Source: Durusdinium trenchii (taxonomy: Eukaryota > Sar > Dinophyceae > Suessiales > Symbiodiniaceae). From it: DNA of 64,000 bases. Where the stretch lies: the NCBI GenBank assembly GCA_963970005.1, contig CAXAMN010026694.1:883993-947992 (forward strand), given 5' to 3'. The translations under genes and the position numbers were made by a program. Shown one piece after another: positions 33,540-44,509 of the stretch; the stretch's first letter is position 1, and every line of letters starts with the position of its first letter. Below the pieces are notes generated by a model. The model saw nothing but the letters and a program-made list of their open reading frames with translations, had not been told where the DNA came from and did no database searches.

Positions 33540-34600
33540 GTTGTTGACGCACAAAGGACCAATACAAAGAAAAAAATAGAATCGAAATCAAACACATTGC
33601 CTGCTGGGGGTGAAACTATAAGTGTTAATATTGGTACCTTAAAAATGCCTATAGTAGCCTATAGAAGTACTGGCCTTTGCAAGGCATCACTGACCAAACA
33701 AGCTGTAAATCATGTGCAGAACATACACCCTGGAAGACTAACATGGAACCTGAAAACCCCTGGTCGGTAGAGGAAAATTGTCTTCCATGGGACCATTGTC
33801 AAGGTCTATGTTAGTTTTCGGGAGTGTATCCCAAGTTGCCAAAAGACTGCATCGAATCAAGTGAGCCACAGATCTCTCCTGTCTACCTGCAAGTATGTCT
33901 TGTATGCCGAGGTCTCGGCATGTGCGGGTATCCGGCCTGGCAGCTTTGATGAATGGCGATCAATACACAACAGACCTTGACCACAAGGATGGAAGAATTT
34001 GGACAAAGTTGTCTTCATTTCTCTGGCTCGAAGGCAGGATATTGAGCATGGGTCAAGCAGGCCTTACAAGTTACCAAGGCAAGCCAAAGTGAGGTACGAT
34101 ACGGTCAAAAATTTGTGTAGGTGGTGGCGTACTATGCGATAATGCAATGGTTTGTGAGATATGTGATATGTGACATGTGGATTGGTTGATGTGATGTGGC
34201 TTTTGTTGAGAACATGCAGATCAGGTGAACTTTCTACTGAACTCTGGGAGGATCGTTGGGGTGACTGGGGCGTTGCCAAATACTCAATAAAAGGATCAAA
34301 CAGAATGACAAATTGGCCAAATCGTTCTATCTGTAACGGATTGGAAATTCCTGGAATCTGTAACAGATCGTTTATCTGCAGCGTTCAGTATCTCCCTCGC
34401 CTCCCAAGCACTTAGCTCAGCCTCCAACTAACTGAGCATTGTTATCTTGTAGGTGTTGTTAGTGGGAATTGAATAGAAGCTCGTTTGCAACAAACACTCG
34501 TTAAACCCCCGGTGGCACCTTAAAAGCAGGTCCTGCAAAAGGATCCGGAGCCTGATCACTTGAAGTACACTTCCATGGACAGTTGCCATTCATTTGTCAT
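33540..34600. other. No supported gene
   Basis: Only short frames. A plus-strand frame at 33895-34092 is the best of them, but it has no motif and runs against the local gene direction. Confidence 0.4.
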
Positions 34601-35065
34601 TCAATGACACCATTCCTTTCGTCGCCGAGGAAGACGTGTAAAGGGAAGGGTGACCCAGCACCATCCACGATCCGCACGTGACAACGCATGGCAGACATGA
34701 AAATATGCAGCGGCTCATGGACTTCTGCATGTATCCCGAGTATCCACACTGCTCTTTGCGCGCATCGATGGCCGCCTGTCGTCAGTTTCACTGATTGATG
34801 AGTTGCTAGAACGTTGTTGCCGTTCCAAATACAAATCATTGGAGTGTCAACTTACCTGAAAGTGGTCAGTTCAAGATCGTCCAACTGGCCAGTGGACCTG
34901 GGGCTTGCCTCATCTGCCTCAACTCACTTCTCGGTTAGGCCTGATCCATTGGAGAGCCCAGCAAGGTCTTTGCTGGAAGCTTGGGCCTCAGCCGTCGGTT
35001 GGAATTGTAGTTGCTGTTCGTCTGCGTGCGTGTTTTGCACATCCTCGGCTTGCAAGAATGGTTTG
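34600..35065 (-). CDS. Exons of an acidic, Gln/Ser/Thr-rich protein
   Basis: The exon about 35065-34928 encodes FLQAEDVQNTHADEQQLQFQ, then PTAEAQASSKDLAGLSNGSG, and ends at a canonical AA|GTGAGT. The next candidate exon, 34897-34856, starts after CCCCAG and ends CAG|GTAAGT; it continues in phase with STGQLDDLELTTF. The intron between them would be only 30 bases. Downstream, 34800-34600 is open in two further frames and I cannot pick one. Composition suggests a disordered region. No family recognised. Confidence 0.42.
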
Positions 35066-35571
35066 TAGCTTGTGGAGTTTCCTCATATTCCGCTCGTCTG
35101 CTTGATTACCCGATTACCCCTACATGACCTACAAGTCTTCCTTTGGGCCTTCATGAGACTCGATTGTAGAAGGGGTTCGACCACGGCTTGTGGACACTAA
35201 CCCTGTGGTGGTCCTCGCTCCACTTCGGGGGGGGTCCACACCAAGGCTCACGCAGGCCACCAAAGCGGTTGGTCGCTAAACTTTGAAGCAACGCATCAAA
35301 GTCGCTGAAGCGTTTGGCCACCTATGGAATGAAGGATCCCACCGGCCCTGCTCACTGTGTTGAATGCATACAGGCTGCTAGTTACTAGGACAGTCCTACC
35401 AGTGCCATCAAACCAAGTCACTCACGCTGCTTTTTCCAGGTGGGTTTTTCTTTTTGAGCTGTGCAGGCTGTCCTTCCGCGTCCAACCTGCCTGCGTGTGA
35501 CCTGAACTACTGTAACATATTTTTCCGGAGAGCGTCTGCGAAGGGTTCTTCGTAAAAAACATCTGCAGAAC

Positions 35572-35870
35572 TACGTCTCATCTACATCTTCACATCTTCA
35601 CCTCTGCACATCCACATTCTCACCTATATCTCTGCTCATCTTCACATCTACACTCACAACTGCACATCTACATCTCTGCTCATCTTCATCTTCACACATC
35701 TACATCTCTGCTCATGTTCACATCTGCACATCTACATCTCTGCTCATCTTCACATCCTCACATCTACACCTCTGCTCATCTTCACATCCTCACATCTACA
35801 TCTCTGCTCATCTTCACATCCTCACATCTACATCTCATCTTTACCTCTCATCTACACATCTCACAGCTTC
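35572..35870. repeat. Minisatellite, CATCTTCACATCTACATCTCTGCT type
   Basis: Imperfect 20-27-bp units of TCATCTTCACATC(C/T)(T/A)CACATCTACA(T/C)CTCTGC. A related array lies at 37805-38135, on the other side of the satellites and transposon between them. Confidence 0.9.
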
Positions 35871-35933
35871 ACCTCTCGCTCTTCTTAACTTTCTCTCTTA
35901 AGGCCGGGGGCAGTGCCGCCGGACCGCCACGAA

Positions 35934-36475
35934 ACGCAACCCTCTGCGGAGATCGTGCGTGTCGGACGCGCGAAATGCAGGCGAGAGTGCGATTTGGTCC
36001 GGTCCGGCGCAACCCTCTGCGGAGATCGTGCGTGTCGAGTGCGCGAAATGCAGGCGAGAGCGCGATTTGGTTTTGGCGCGGGCAACCCTCTGCGGAGATC
36101 GCGCGCGTCGAGGGCGCGAAATGCAGGCGAGAGTGCGATTTGTCCCGGTGGCGGACAACCCTCTGCGGGGATCGTGCGTCGAGTGCGCAAAATGCACGCG
36201 AGAGTGCGATTTGTCCCGGTTGCGGACAACCTTCTGCGGGGATCGCGCGTGTCGAGTGCGCGAAATGCAGGCGAGAGTGCGATTTGTTCCGGTCGCGGAC
36301 AACCCTCTGCGGGGATCGCGCGTGTCGAGCGCGCGAAATGCAGACGAGAGTGCGATTGGCGGGGTCCGTGCGCAACCCTCTGCGGAGATCGCGCGCGTCG
36401 AGGGCGCGAAATGCTCGAGAGTGCGTTTTGGCCCGGTCCGGCGCAACCCTTGCGGAGATCGCGCGTGTCGACTTT
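35934..36475. repeat. GC-rich ~73-bp tandem repeat, about seven copies
   Basis: Units begin CAACCCTCTGCGGAGATCG and contain GCGCGAAATGCAGGCGAGAG and TGCGATTTG, with variable GTCCGG or TCCCGGT ends. The unit has few stop codons, so four or five frames stay open throughout; these are not evidence of genes. GC content is much higher than the flanks. Confidence 0.9.
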
Positions 36476-36890
36476 GTAGTACAACTTTAGTACGCGGAGC
36501 AATCTGTGGAGCTGGAAGCTGAGAACTGGCGACTTTGTAGTACAACTTTAGTACGCGGAGTATCTGGGGAGCTGGAAGATGAGAACTGGCGACTTTGTAG
36601 TACAACTTTCGTACGCGGAGCAATCTGTGGAGCTGGAAGCTGAGAACTGGCGACTTTGTCAACTGGAGCACGCGGAGTACCTGGGGAGCTGGAAGATGAG
36701 AACTGGCGACTTTCTAGTACAACTTTAGTACGCGGATGTGGAACTGGAAGCTGAGAACTGGCGACTTTGCGCTACAACTTTAGCACGCGGAGTATCTGGG
36801 GAGCTGGAAGATGAGAACTGGCGAAGTTGTAGTACAACTTTAGTACGCGGAGTGTCTGGGGAGCTGGAAGATGAGAACTGACGACTTTGT
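36476..36890. repeat. ~61-bp tandem repeat, left block
   Basis: About seven units of GACTTTGTAGTACAACTTTAGTACGCGGAG followed by (CA)TCTG(T/G)GGAGCTGGAAG and ATGAGAACTGGC. It abuts the 73-bp array on its left. The array is broken by the foldback element at 36891-37306 and resumes at 37307. Confidence 0.9.
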
Positions 36891-37306
36891 TTGTGAAAAC
36901 GGGTTCCTACACAGCAAGGGGTCAAGATGAAAAAAATAAAAAACAACAACCTACTCAAAAAAAACTCAGTCCAGAAACTCAGATTCCAAAGCCACTCAAA
37001 TGAGAGACTCAAATTAGACTCAGATTGGACTCAAATTGGACTCAGGTTGGACTCAAATTGGACTCAGATTGAACTCAAATTGTACTCAAACATGGTTTTT
37101 GAGTTGTTTTTGAGTTGTTTTTGAGTTTTGTTTGAGTTGTTTTGAGTTTGTTTTTGAGTTGTTTTTGAGTTTGTTTTGAGTTTTGTTGTTGAGTCTGTTT
37201 TGGATTTGAGTTCTTGAGTTGATTATTTTTTGATTATTTTTGATTATTTTTTGTTTTTTATTTTTTTCAATGATTTCAGCCCTGTGTGGGCACCACGTTA
37301 TCCTAA
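36891..37306. mobile_element. Foldback/MITE-like DNA element with 8-bp target duplication
   Basis: This 416-bp element interrupts the 61-bp array. GACTTTGT occurs on both sides (36883-36890 and 37307-37314), whereas uninterrupted units have it once, so it is an 8-bp target duplication. The ends are imperfect inverted repeats of about 50 bases: left AACGGGTTCCTACACAG against right-end complement AACGTGGTGCCCACACAG, then TGAAAAAAATAAAAAACAA on both. The interior consists of ACTCAAATTGG-type repeats in the left half and TTTGAGTTG-type repeats in the right half, so the whole folds back on itself. No coding frame. An 8-bp duplication fits hAT-like elements, among others. Confidence 0.82.
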
Positions 37307-37545
37307 GACTTTGTAGCGCAACTTTAGTACGCGGAGCAATCTGTGGAGCTGGAAGCTGAGAACTGGCGACTTTGTAGTACAACTTTAGCACGCGGAGTAT
37401 CTAAGGAGCTGGAAGATGAGAACTGGCGACTTTCTAGCACAACTTTAGTACGCGGAGTATCTGGGGAGCTGGAAGATGAGAACTGGCGACTTTGTAGTAC
37501 AACTTTAGTACGCGGAGCAAGCTGTGGAGCTGGAAGCTGAGAACT
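37307..37545. repeat. ~61-bp tandem repeat, right block
   Basis: Four more units of the same array as 36476-36890, continuing directly after the inserted element. Confidence 0.9.
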
Positions 37546-37804
37546 GGTGATAAATTTTAGCTACTTTGCTTACTCCTAAGTGGCTGCCACAAAAGAGTCA
37601 TCGTGACGTTAGTATGTGTGTACTTCACCTTCATGACAAACGATGTTCGCTTGGAATACACGAGTCGCTTGTCATGATCGTGACGTCGTTTACTCTCAGG
37701 TCGCCCTGTTCGTGGAAACTTCAGTGTGAAATGTACGTTCTTCAGTTCTATTTAAACCTCTTCAGCGTTGTACTTGCACAACTAAGGTTGACGTTGCGCT
37801 GCCG

Positions 37805-38135
37805 TTGCATCGACGCATCTACGTCTACACCCCCTCACCTCTCTACATTTACATCTTCACACGCTCACATCCGCAGATCTACCTCTCCACCTCACCACAC
37901 CCACACATCTGCACATCTATATCACATCTGTACATCCACACTGTCGCTCCTTCACATCTGTCCTGTTTTTCTTTCTTTCTTTCTACATATCTGTTCTCTC
38001 GTCTCTGTGCATTTACATCTTCGCACGCTCACATCCACGGATCTACCTCTCCACCTCCATACATCTACAGATCTATATCGCAGCTGCACATCCACACTGT
38101 CACTCCTTCACATCCACTCTCTCTTTCTCTCTTTC
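37805..38135. repeat. Minisatellite related to 35572-35870
   Basis: CATCTACATCTTCACACGCTCACATCC-type units, with a larger duplication: the block near 37845-37990 recurs at 38008-38140 (CTCACATCC(G/A)C(A/G)GATCTACCTCTCCACCTC, then CACATCCACACTGTC(G/A)CTCCTTCACATC). Confidence 0.85.
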
Positions 38136-38139
38136 TATG

Positions 38140-40063
38140 CATCTTTTCGACAGTGCTGGACAATTACATGTCTCGCTCTCGGGCCAACCGTCGTCTAGTT
38201 GATTTCACAGGCTAATAGCCAAGGCTTTTTCATATTAAGGCTACTCAGTGTTCCTCTGGACTGTAGTCAGAACCATACGTACTTTCCTGACTGTGTGTGT
38301 GTGTTCAAAGCCAGGGCATTCATGCGTTTGTTTCAGGTGGAGCTGCGATGGTTGATGGTCTTGAATGCCCTTCTTTTTCGATGCGTGACAGCTGCTTCAA
38401 GTTGAGAGTCCAGCCTGATCCTAGCCAACCTCACCTCCACATGACTCCTGCTTCAGGCCTCAAGATTACTGCAAGTGTGTGTGTGTGTGTGTCCATTGTA
38501 TGGTTTTTCCTACTGTCCTTTGTGTTGCATCTTTTTGCGAGATGGCAGCTGCAGTGTTCCCACATGCGCCTCCCACGACGCCTCTCCATATTTCAGCTGG
38601 ATGTGGTACCTGCTGGATGTGGTGGAAACTCCCAGTGCCCGTGGAAAAGAGGGTCTGCAGGATCATCGGATCCATGTTGCTTTCAAATGACCATTGCTCG
38701 CGCAAACAAAACAGCGATGACATGGCAAACGTGGCTGGAGGACTGGTAGGTGGAGTGATCCCACGTAGGGCCTGCCTTCCAAGAGCGAGCGTGTTCAGAA
38801 ACCTCTTGATTCCTGCTTCTACTTTTCGCCATGGGTGGGGAAAAAACGGATCCTGCTAATTGAATGCTTACTTGCCATGGCTGTCCCGACCGCCAATAGG
38901 CCCAGTGCAGTGCAGGCAGTGCAGCAACCTGCTCTGCCAGATAAAACAGGGCAAAACCCAAACCGCGAGTGTCGCGCTCCGCGGAAAGCGCTCAACCGCT
39001 CGGGAGCGGAGCGAGAAGAACCGCGGACGATCCTACGAAGCTCCTTATAGACATGGGCGGAGAGATCTGCCAGCGTGGTCATCGCCCATTGGCAACCTCA
39101 CCTTCGCAAGTCTGAACTGGAGCTGCTGTGAATGCTGTGTTCTTGTTCAGCCTCTTCGTCCAACTGACTGGACTGATCCTATACCTTACCAAGTGTCCCT
39201 GAGTCAAAACAAGTGAAAGTTGAATAAACAGGGTAGCTCAAATTCTGAACATGACAGAGGTTGCAGGAGTGGAGTTTTAAATATCTATTACACTGACAAA
39301 TATGCAGTTCCTGTTCTTGTACATGTTACTGTATACTGTATATTGTAAATCTGTATCAACCAATATCAACCATACAAACAAAACAAAAGAACCCAGCCTG
39401 TCCAGTCGTGATGGGCACCACTGACAGGAGGCAAGGCGATGCAAAACTTTTGGCCCCGGTGGGTTGCGTTGCGCTGCGCAAACACTTCAGGCTTCTCCTA
39501 ATTTTGAGTCAAACAGAATGCGATGAACAAGCTCCACCCCATGTGTTCATTAATCCAAGCAACCTCAGTGCTGTTTCCTCTCTCTTCCGGTTGCTATAAC
39601 TACTTTGCATGAAAGGCCTCGTGAGTTACCAAGTGTCGAATCTGCATCTGGGGTATGCTGTATGAGCTCAGGTTCGTGAGAGTCCCACAAAGCTTGAGCC
39701 AAGCTAGTCGCAGCTTGCACACGCATGCCTGACTTTTGCAGAATGAAAAGAAAGACCCCACACACACACGTTGCACTTCATTCAAGTTTGGACGCCTTCG
39801 CAACATGTTGTTTGAATTCAGGATTCAGGATTGAAATAGGCTCTCTATGGCTCTCTTGTTTCAATGCACACAAGTTGATAGCTCATCCCCAAACATTGGT
39901 CTGGATCCTGAATTGTAGCGCTGGCAAAATCGTCATGATGGGTATGCAGCCAGCAGCAGTTCTTCCAGGGAGAAAAGCAGGCAGAACTGGCGATCCAGAG
40001 TGTAGAACGATCCGAGGCGATGGGATGAAAATGATAAAATCCTAACATTCTGAATCCCTATAC
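38140..40063. other. No confident gene; one possible first exon
   Basis: A minus-strand stretch at 39075-38860, beginning TTLADLSAHVYKELRRIVRG, looks protein-like and could be a 5' exon, but a second minus frame (GFALFYLAEQVAALPALHWA) overlaps it. (GT)n lies at 38475-38491. The rest shows nothing I can name. Confidence 0.3.
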
Positions 40064-40404
40064 TTATAGACAGCCACACGTTGCTTCCTTGCTTCTTTTT
40101 CGGTGCAACTGCCGCAGTGTCGCCCACTGCGGCGCCAAGCGGGCTGCTTCTGGTGTGTCCATCAAAGCAAGCCGCTTGAGGAGTGCAAGTGCCTGGGCGA
40201 GGTCTCTGGGCAACCCATCCTCTGCAAGGTAAGGGGAATGGCTCGAACGACATCTGTTTCGCTTCTGTCCAACTCCAAACCAGCTGATTTGCTGAGAGGT
40301 CCACGATACGAGCGCAACCAAAACTTGTGGGTTGACAATACAAAACCCTGATTCAATCCCTTTCCCTGCTTCACCTCCTCCAGCTGCACGAGCTCTGGTC
40401 GCAC
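40064..40404 (-). CDS. Terminal two exons of an unidentified gene
   Basis: Exon 40404-40347 (after GGTGCAG, ending CAG G|GTTTTG) encodes VRPELVQLEEVKQGKGLNQ. It joins in phase to exon 40221-40064, preceded by the acceptor TTACCTTGCAG. The second exon encodes a strongly helical peptide (EDGLPRDLAQALALLKRLAL, then DTPEAARLAPQWATLRQLHR) and ends KEATCGCL with a stop at 40066-40064. The amphipathic Leu/Ala pattern suggests a helical repeat or a coiled coil. No family recognised. Confidence 0.55.
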
Positions 40405-40639
40405 CTGCACCAGGCAGAAGAAGAAAAGCAGCGGCATGCACCCAGAAGTTTATCCATTTACAAAGTGTTAGCAAACAAGATGGGCTGCACCCTCACACGT
40501 GCACCTCCAAACTTCGATGTAGTCCGATCATGTCCGATCTACTACATGGTGCAAGTGCGCGCATTGTCTTGCAGTGCACACTTGAGCTTCAGCCAATACG
40601 TATGATTAAACCATATTAAACCTCCATGTCCTATCAAGT

Positions 40640-40910
40640 TCTTACGCCGGTGCTTGCGCGTTGCTTACGCAACCACACTTTTAGCTTAGGCGAGGCTTTG
40701 GTTAACAAAAGTCTTACACAAAGTTTATGCCATGACACAATTATGATTCCGAAAGGTTCCCCCGAAGGATTTGCTTACGCAGCAATACATTTTGCTCTTC
40801 ATGTTCTAGTAAAAAAACAGTACTTACGCAAGCCTTACGCAACAAGTGTGAACAACATGGAGCTTACGCAACCTTTCGCAACACAATGTTTTTCTTACGC
40901 CACAGATTGA
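40640..40910. repeat. Cluster of CTTACGCAA motifs
   Basis: CTTACGCA(A/G) or close variants occur at about 40664, 40774, 40829, 40838 and 40864, with CTTACGCC at 40642 and 40896. Spacing is irregular, so it is a motif cluster rather than a tandem array. Confidence 0.7.
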
Positions 40911-41319
40911 TATGACATAGATGCTTAATGGAGTGTCAAGGGAAGTCTTGGCTATTGCTCACTTGTTGATGCTGTCAAGGGTGTCAGCACACACACACAC
41001 TCGCGAAATTGCGTACTGACTGATTGCGGCTTGCCACACGCCCACCTACGTGAAAAAACCCAAGACACCAGGAGGAAGCACGCGTAAGGTGGTCCGACCA
41101 GTCCGGGTCACAAGTAAAGTTCACGAGCTGTGAGTGTTGAGGACTCCAAAGTTCCAAGGTCAAAGTTTGTATATCACAAAGCTTAACCATCAAAAGCTCG
41201 TGACTGCAGTGAAGGAACCGACGCAAAGGCTGGAAGCTTGTTCTAATTACAAACATGGCCCGACAGGTGAAACTCTGCTGCTGGTACGTCGGAGTGATCA
41301 GCTTCGATATCCTCCCAAG

Positions 41320-41392
41320 CTCATGAGTAGCTTCGTTGGCAGTAGACTCATCATGAGTGGGCTACTGCCCCCTGCTTGAAACATAAGAAAAC
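41320..41392. repeat. Truncated, diverged third copy of the 374-bp repeat
   Basis: AGCTTCGTTGGCAGTAGACT...CTACTGCCCCCTGCTTGAAACATAAG matches the last 80 or so bases of the two long repeats with clear divergence. Confidence 0.6.
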
Positions 41393-41434
41393 AAGGAAAT
41401 CTTACCGACTGGCAACCTCTGAGTCCAAGCTGTA

Positions 41435-41808
41435 CACACTCTGACATTGGTTTTCAGTTAACTCAATTCCCAGGAAAAAAGGAATGAGGGAAACGCAAGG
41501 TGAAAAAGTCGGCGCAATTGTATTGTTGAACAAAGTTTGATGCATGACTGCAGAACTCGGCCGCGGTGAACTCAGCGCAGAGAAAAGGGTTTGGGGGGAG
41601 GTATCGTGAGGAAAAACCATGAATCAACCCGAGAACAGTGGAGTCACAGCTTGTGCAAAAGTTTCTTCAGCAGGTACACAGATTGGCGTCCCAATCTGCT
41701 TCACGGAATGTTCACAGCTGTCTTTGTTGGGAGCAGAACTGTGGATTCCCTGCTGCCCCCCTGCTTGGAAACATCAGAACCCTTAGGGACAGGGGTTGAC
41801 ACACACAC
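41435..41808. repeat. 374-bp direct repeat, copy 1
   Basis: Runs from CACACTCTGACATTGG to GGGGTTGACACACACAC. By eye it differs from copy 2 at about eight positions (around 98% identity). Short frames are shared by both copies, but none looks like a protein. Confidence 0.9.
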
Positions 41809-42547
41809 GGTGCCTTTCGGCGCTCGCGCGGTGAACCTGAATAGATACCTCAAAAGCCTTAGAAACAAAAGAAAGAAACACAGAAAGAGCAGCGCTAAGA
41901 GGGCAAGAGAGAAAGATAGGAGTAGAAAAAAAGGTGAATACTTAGCCCTTGACTGGGGCAGGGAAACGAGCCTCAAGAACAACCTAAAAAGCCTGAGAGA
42001 AAGCCCAAGAAACGACCGAAAGCGTAAGAAAGAAAGGGGGGGGGGCAGGGAGGGGGTGTATGTAGCATGTGTGTGTCCATGTGTGTGTATGACTACTTAG
42101 CACTCTAGAGTTACTGACTACTTAGCAGAAGCGAATTAAGTGCAATAGTTAGGGAGCGGGACTTTAGTCTTAGACCGCCCGGGTAGAGAAGACAAGAACA
42201 GGAACAAGAAAGGGAAAGGCACCGACACACAAGTGTGTCGAGTACCATTTCCCTGCGCTGCCCTAATTAGGTAGGGAGTAGAACTCGGCGGGGGGGGGGT
42301 TGGGAAAACATGCCTGGCCTCGAGTGGAAGTGAATTCCGTTTTTTAGCCCGGCGGCTGTGGTAGTATGTCGTGAATCGTGAAAGCCCGACGGCTCTTAAA
42401 GCAGTTAATCCAGTGGTGAGACGAAGGCTGTTATGAAAATCCAAGGAGTGGTGGACAGAATAAGTCGGTTACACAATTTCCTGTATGGCTTCGGCGCCCC
42501 TGTCACGGGGATCACACCCAGCACCCAAGTGGGACGGCTGAGCGGTT
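41809..42547. other. Sequence between the 374-bp direct repeats
   Basis: 739 bases without a credible gene. It begins GGTGCCTTTCGGCGCTCGCG, has purine-rich AAAGAAAGAAACACAGAAAG sequence and G runs at 42038-42058 and 42291-42299, and ends CCAAGTGGGACGGCTGAGCGG. If the repeats are LTRs this would be a non-coding miniature (TRIM-like) interior, but I see no clear primer-binding site. Confidence 0.5.
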
Positions 42548-42922
42548 CACACTCTGACATTGGTTTTCAGTTAACTCAATTCCCAGGAGAAAAGGAATGA
42601 GGGAAACGCAGGGTGAAAAAGTCGGCGCAATTGTATTGCTGAACAAAGTTTGATGCATGACTGCAGAACTCGGCCGCGGTGAACTCAGCGCAGAGAAAAG
42701 GGTTTTGGGGGGAGGTATCGTGAGGAAAAACCATGAATCAAACCGAGAACAGTGGAGTCACAGCTTGTGCAAAAGTTTCTTCAGCAGGTACACAGATTGG
42801 CGTCCCAATCTGCTTCACGGAATGTCCACAGCTGTCTTCGTTGGCAGCAGAACTGTGGATTCCCTGCTGCCCCCCTGCTTGGAAACATCAGAACCCTTAG
42901 GGACAGGGGTTGACACACACAC
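42548..42922. repeat. 374-bp direct repeat, copy 2
   Basis: Same orientation as copy 1, offset 1113-1114 bases, with one inserted T in a T/G run. It ends in a longer (AC)n run. Confidence 0.9.
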
Positions 42923-43339
42923 ACACACCAACTTTAAGCACAGGAACCTTGCTACCTGTTTTCTTGCAATAATCTCATGTAGCCTTCAGAAAACATAAAT
43001 CTGTTGTTCGGTTCACTGCCACCCTGGTCTGAAGGTGCCACAGCACCATCAAGTTTCCAAGTTCTCAGCCGACTTGCAAGGATTAGCTGACTCATCTGGG
43101 GAGTCGGAAATTTGCTTGAGGCTAATGCTGAAAAACGGCATCAATGCAACTACAGCAATGCGAAAGTATGCAAAAGCATGCAAAAGCTAAGTATGCAAAT
43201 TGTGCAAGGAATGCGCACGAACACAGCTGCATCACCAAAAGACTGCATGTGCATGCATATGTGGCAATCCATTCCTGTATCCACATCAAAGAAGGCCAAA
43301 ACAATCCTGAAGCTTCAGGCCAAACACGTGACAACCGGT

Positions 43340-43498
43340 TTCAACCGGCTTCTCTTCGGCATTCCGGTGTCGTGCCTGTGCGGACAACAGCAGCGCCGCA
43401 AGTGTACCTTTCAACCCAAAAGCTTCCGAAGTGGTTCGCTTCGTGACGTGCCCAGAGGAGCTGAAACCATGCTGAAAAAAGGAAAACAAACGAAACAC
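43340..43498 (-). CDS. Possible exon
   Basis: Minus-strand peptide with TTSEAFGLKGTLAALLLSAQ, then ARHRNAEEKPVETG, after a TTTTTTCAG acceptor. It may be a downstream exon of the gene at 43830-44501. A competing plus-strand frame exists. 43500-43830 shows nothing I can name. Confidence 0.3.
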
Positions 43499-43829
43499 GG
43501 TTCGGTGTGTTCAAATGGTGCTCCGTGCAATGGCTTTTCGGAGCCTTAAATTTAGAGTTGTCCTCTGCCAATGCAATCACTGGGTGAAAAAAAAATATGG
43601 CTTAACGAGTCAAACGTTTGTTTCTGTGATGCCAAGATGGCATTTCCTTCGATGTCAATTGTAGGAAGTGATGTTGCCTGACTTTCACGACTCTTCGTTC
43701 TCATAGACGCATCCAAAAACAAGAGCCTCCTTGATCTGAGCCAACTCAGTGGCGATTGGCTTAACATTCAACAAAGGTCCTATCTTCAATGCAGCCTCAG
43801 GTTACTCTTGATGACCTCAATACAGCTGG

Positions 43830-44501
43830 GGCATCGCTTCAGCGCAGCGCGCAGCCGTGGCAACGGAGCTTTCTCCGTGGCGCCGAACTGCGAAGCAGCG
43901 CAGCGAGTTGCAGTGCAGTAGGAGAGTCATTGCAGCTTCTTCAGAATGCTTCAAAACTGAAAGAATCGAAAGCGCGATGTGAGTTCCATCACCAGTGCCA
44001 AGTCCATTGTAGCTAGTATTTGTATTCAATCAATGCTACAATGTATGATCTGAAACTATATGCCTACAAAGTGGCAATCTTACAAATGTCACACCGTTCA
44101 GCTAATCTGCCCAAGGGGAGTTCTGACCAAAGTTTATCTTTGCATTACAATCATACACAATTCTGCAAAGTGCGCATGTTTGCTCGTCCACACCTGCATA
44201 GCCAGCATCTCCATGTTGCTTAGTACCTCACGTGGTCGGGAACACATATAGGATATGATAGCTTCGATGTCAGCACTCTGCAACAGTTTACCTTTGGCCA
44301 AAATTCCCAAACAAACCCGACCACTACGACAAAAAGGAGCAGTGAGTAGTGAGTAGAGGATTCGATACAGAATCCTTACAGCAACCCAGACAACAGCAGC
44401 CCACTCAAGCAACTCTTTGTGACTGCTCAGAACCCCCTTTGCTGCCAAGTTGCCAACATGGCATACCAATGAGGCGACTGCCCCAAGGAACTCCCAACAA
44501 C
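43830..44501 (-). CDS. Exons of an armadillo/HEAT-like helical protein
   Basis: Exon 44501-44380 (after CTCGAG, before GCT|GTAAGG) encodes WEFLGAVASLVCHVGNLAAK, then GVLSSHKELLEWAAVVWVA. It joins in phase to exon 44277-44194 (84 bases, GTTGCAG acceptor, CAG|GTGTGG donor), encoding SADIEAIISYMCSRPREVLS, then NMEMLAMQ. A further exon near 43950-43850 encodes HSEEAAMTLLLHCNSLRCFA. Alternating hydrophobic helices with a short turn resemble armadillo/HEAT repeats, a scaffold for protein binding; this is pattern only. Start and end are not determined. Confidence 0.45.
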
Positions 44502-44509
44502 CTCGAGCG

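Noticed and set aside
35869..36671. Several long overlapping Arg/Ala/Cys-rich open frames on both strands
   Set aside because: All derive from the 73-bp tandem repeat, whose unit is poor in stop codons; no frame is preferred.
35934..37545. CRISPR-like array
   Set aside because: Units are contiguous tandem repeats without unique spacers, in a eukaryotic setting.
41435..42922. Calling the 374-bp repeats LTRs outright
   Set aside because: No clear TG...CA termini, target duplication, primer-binding site or polypurine tract, and no pol-like coding sequence.
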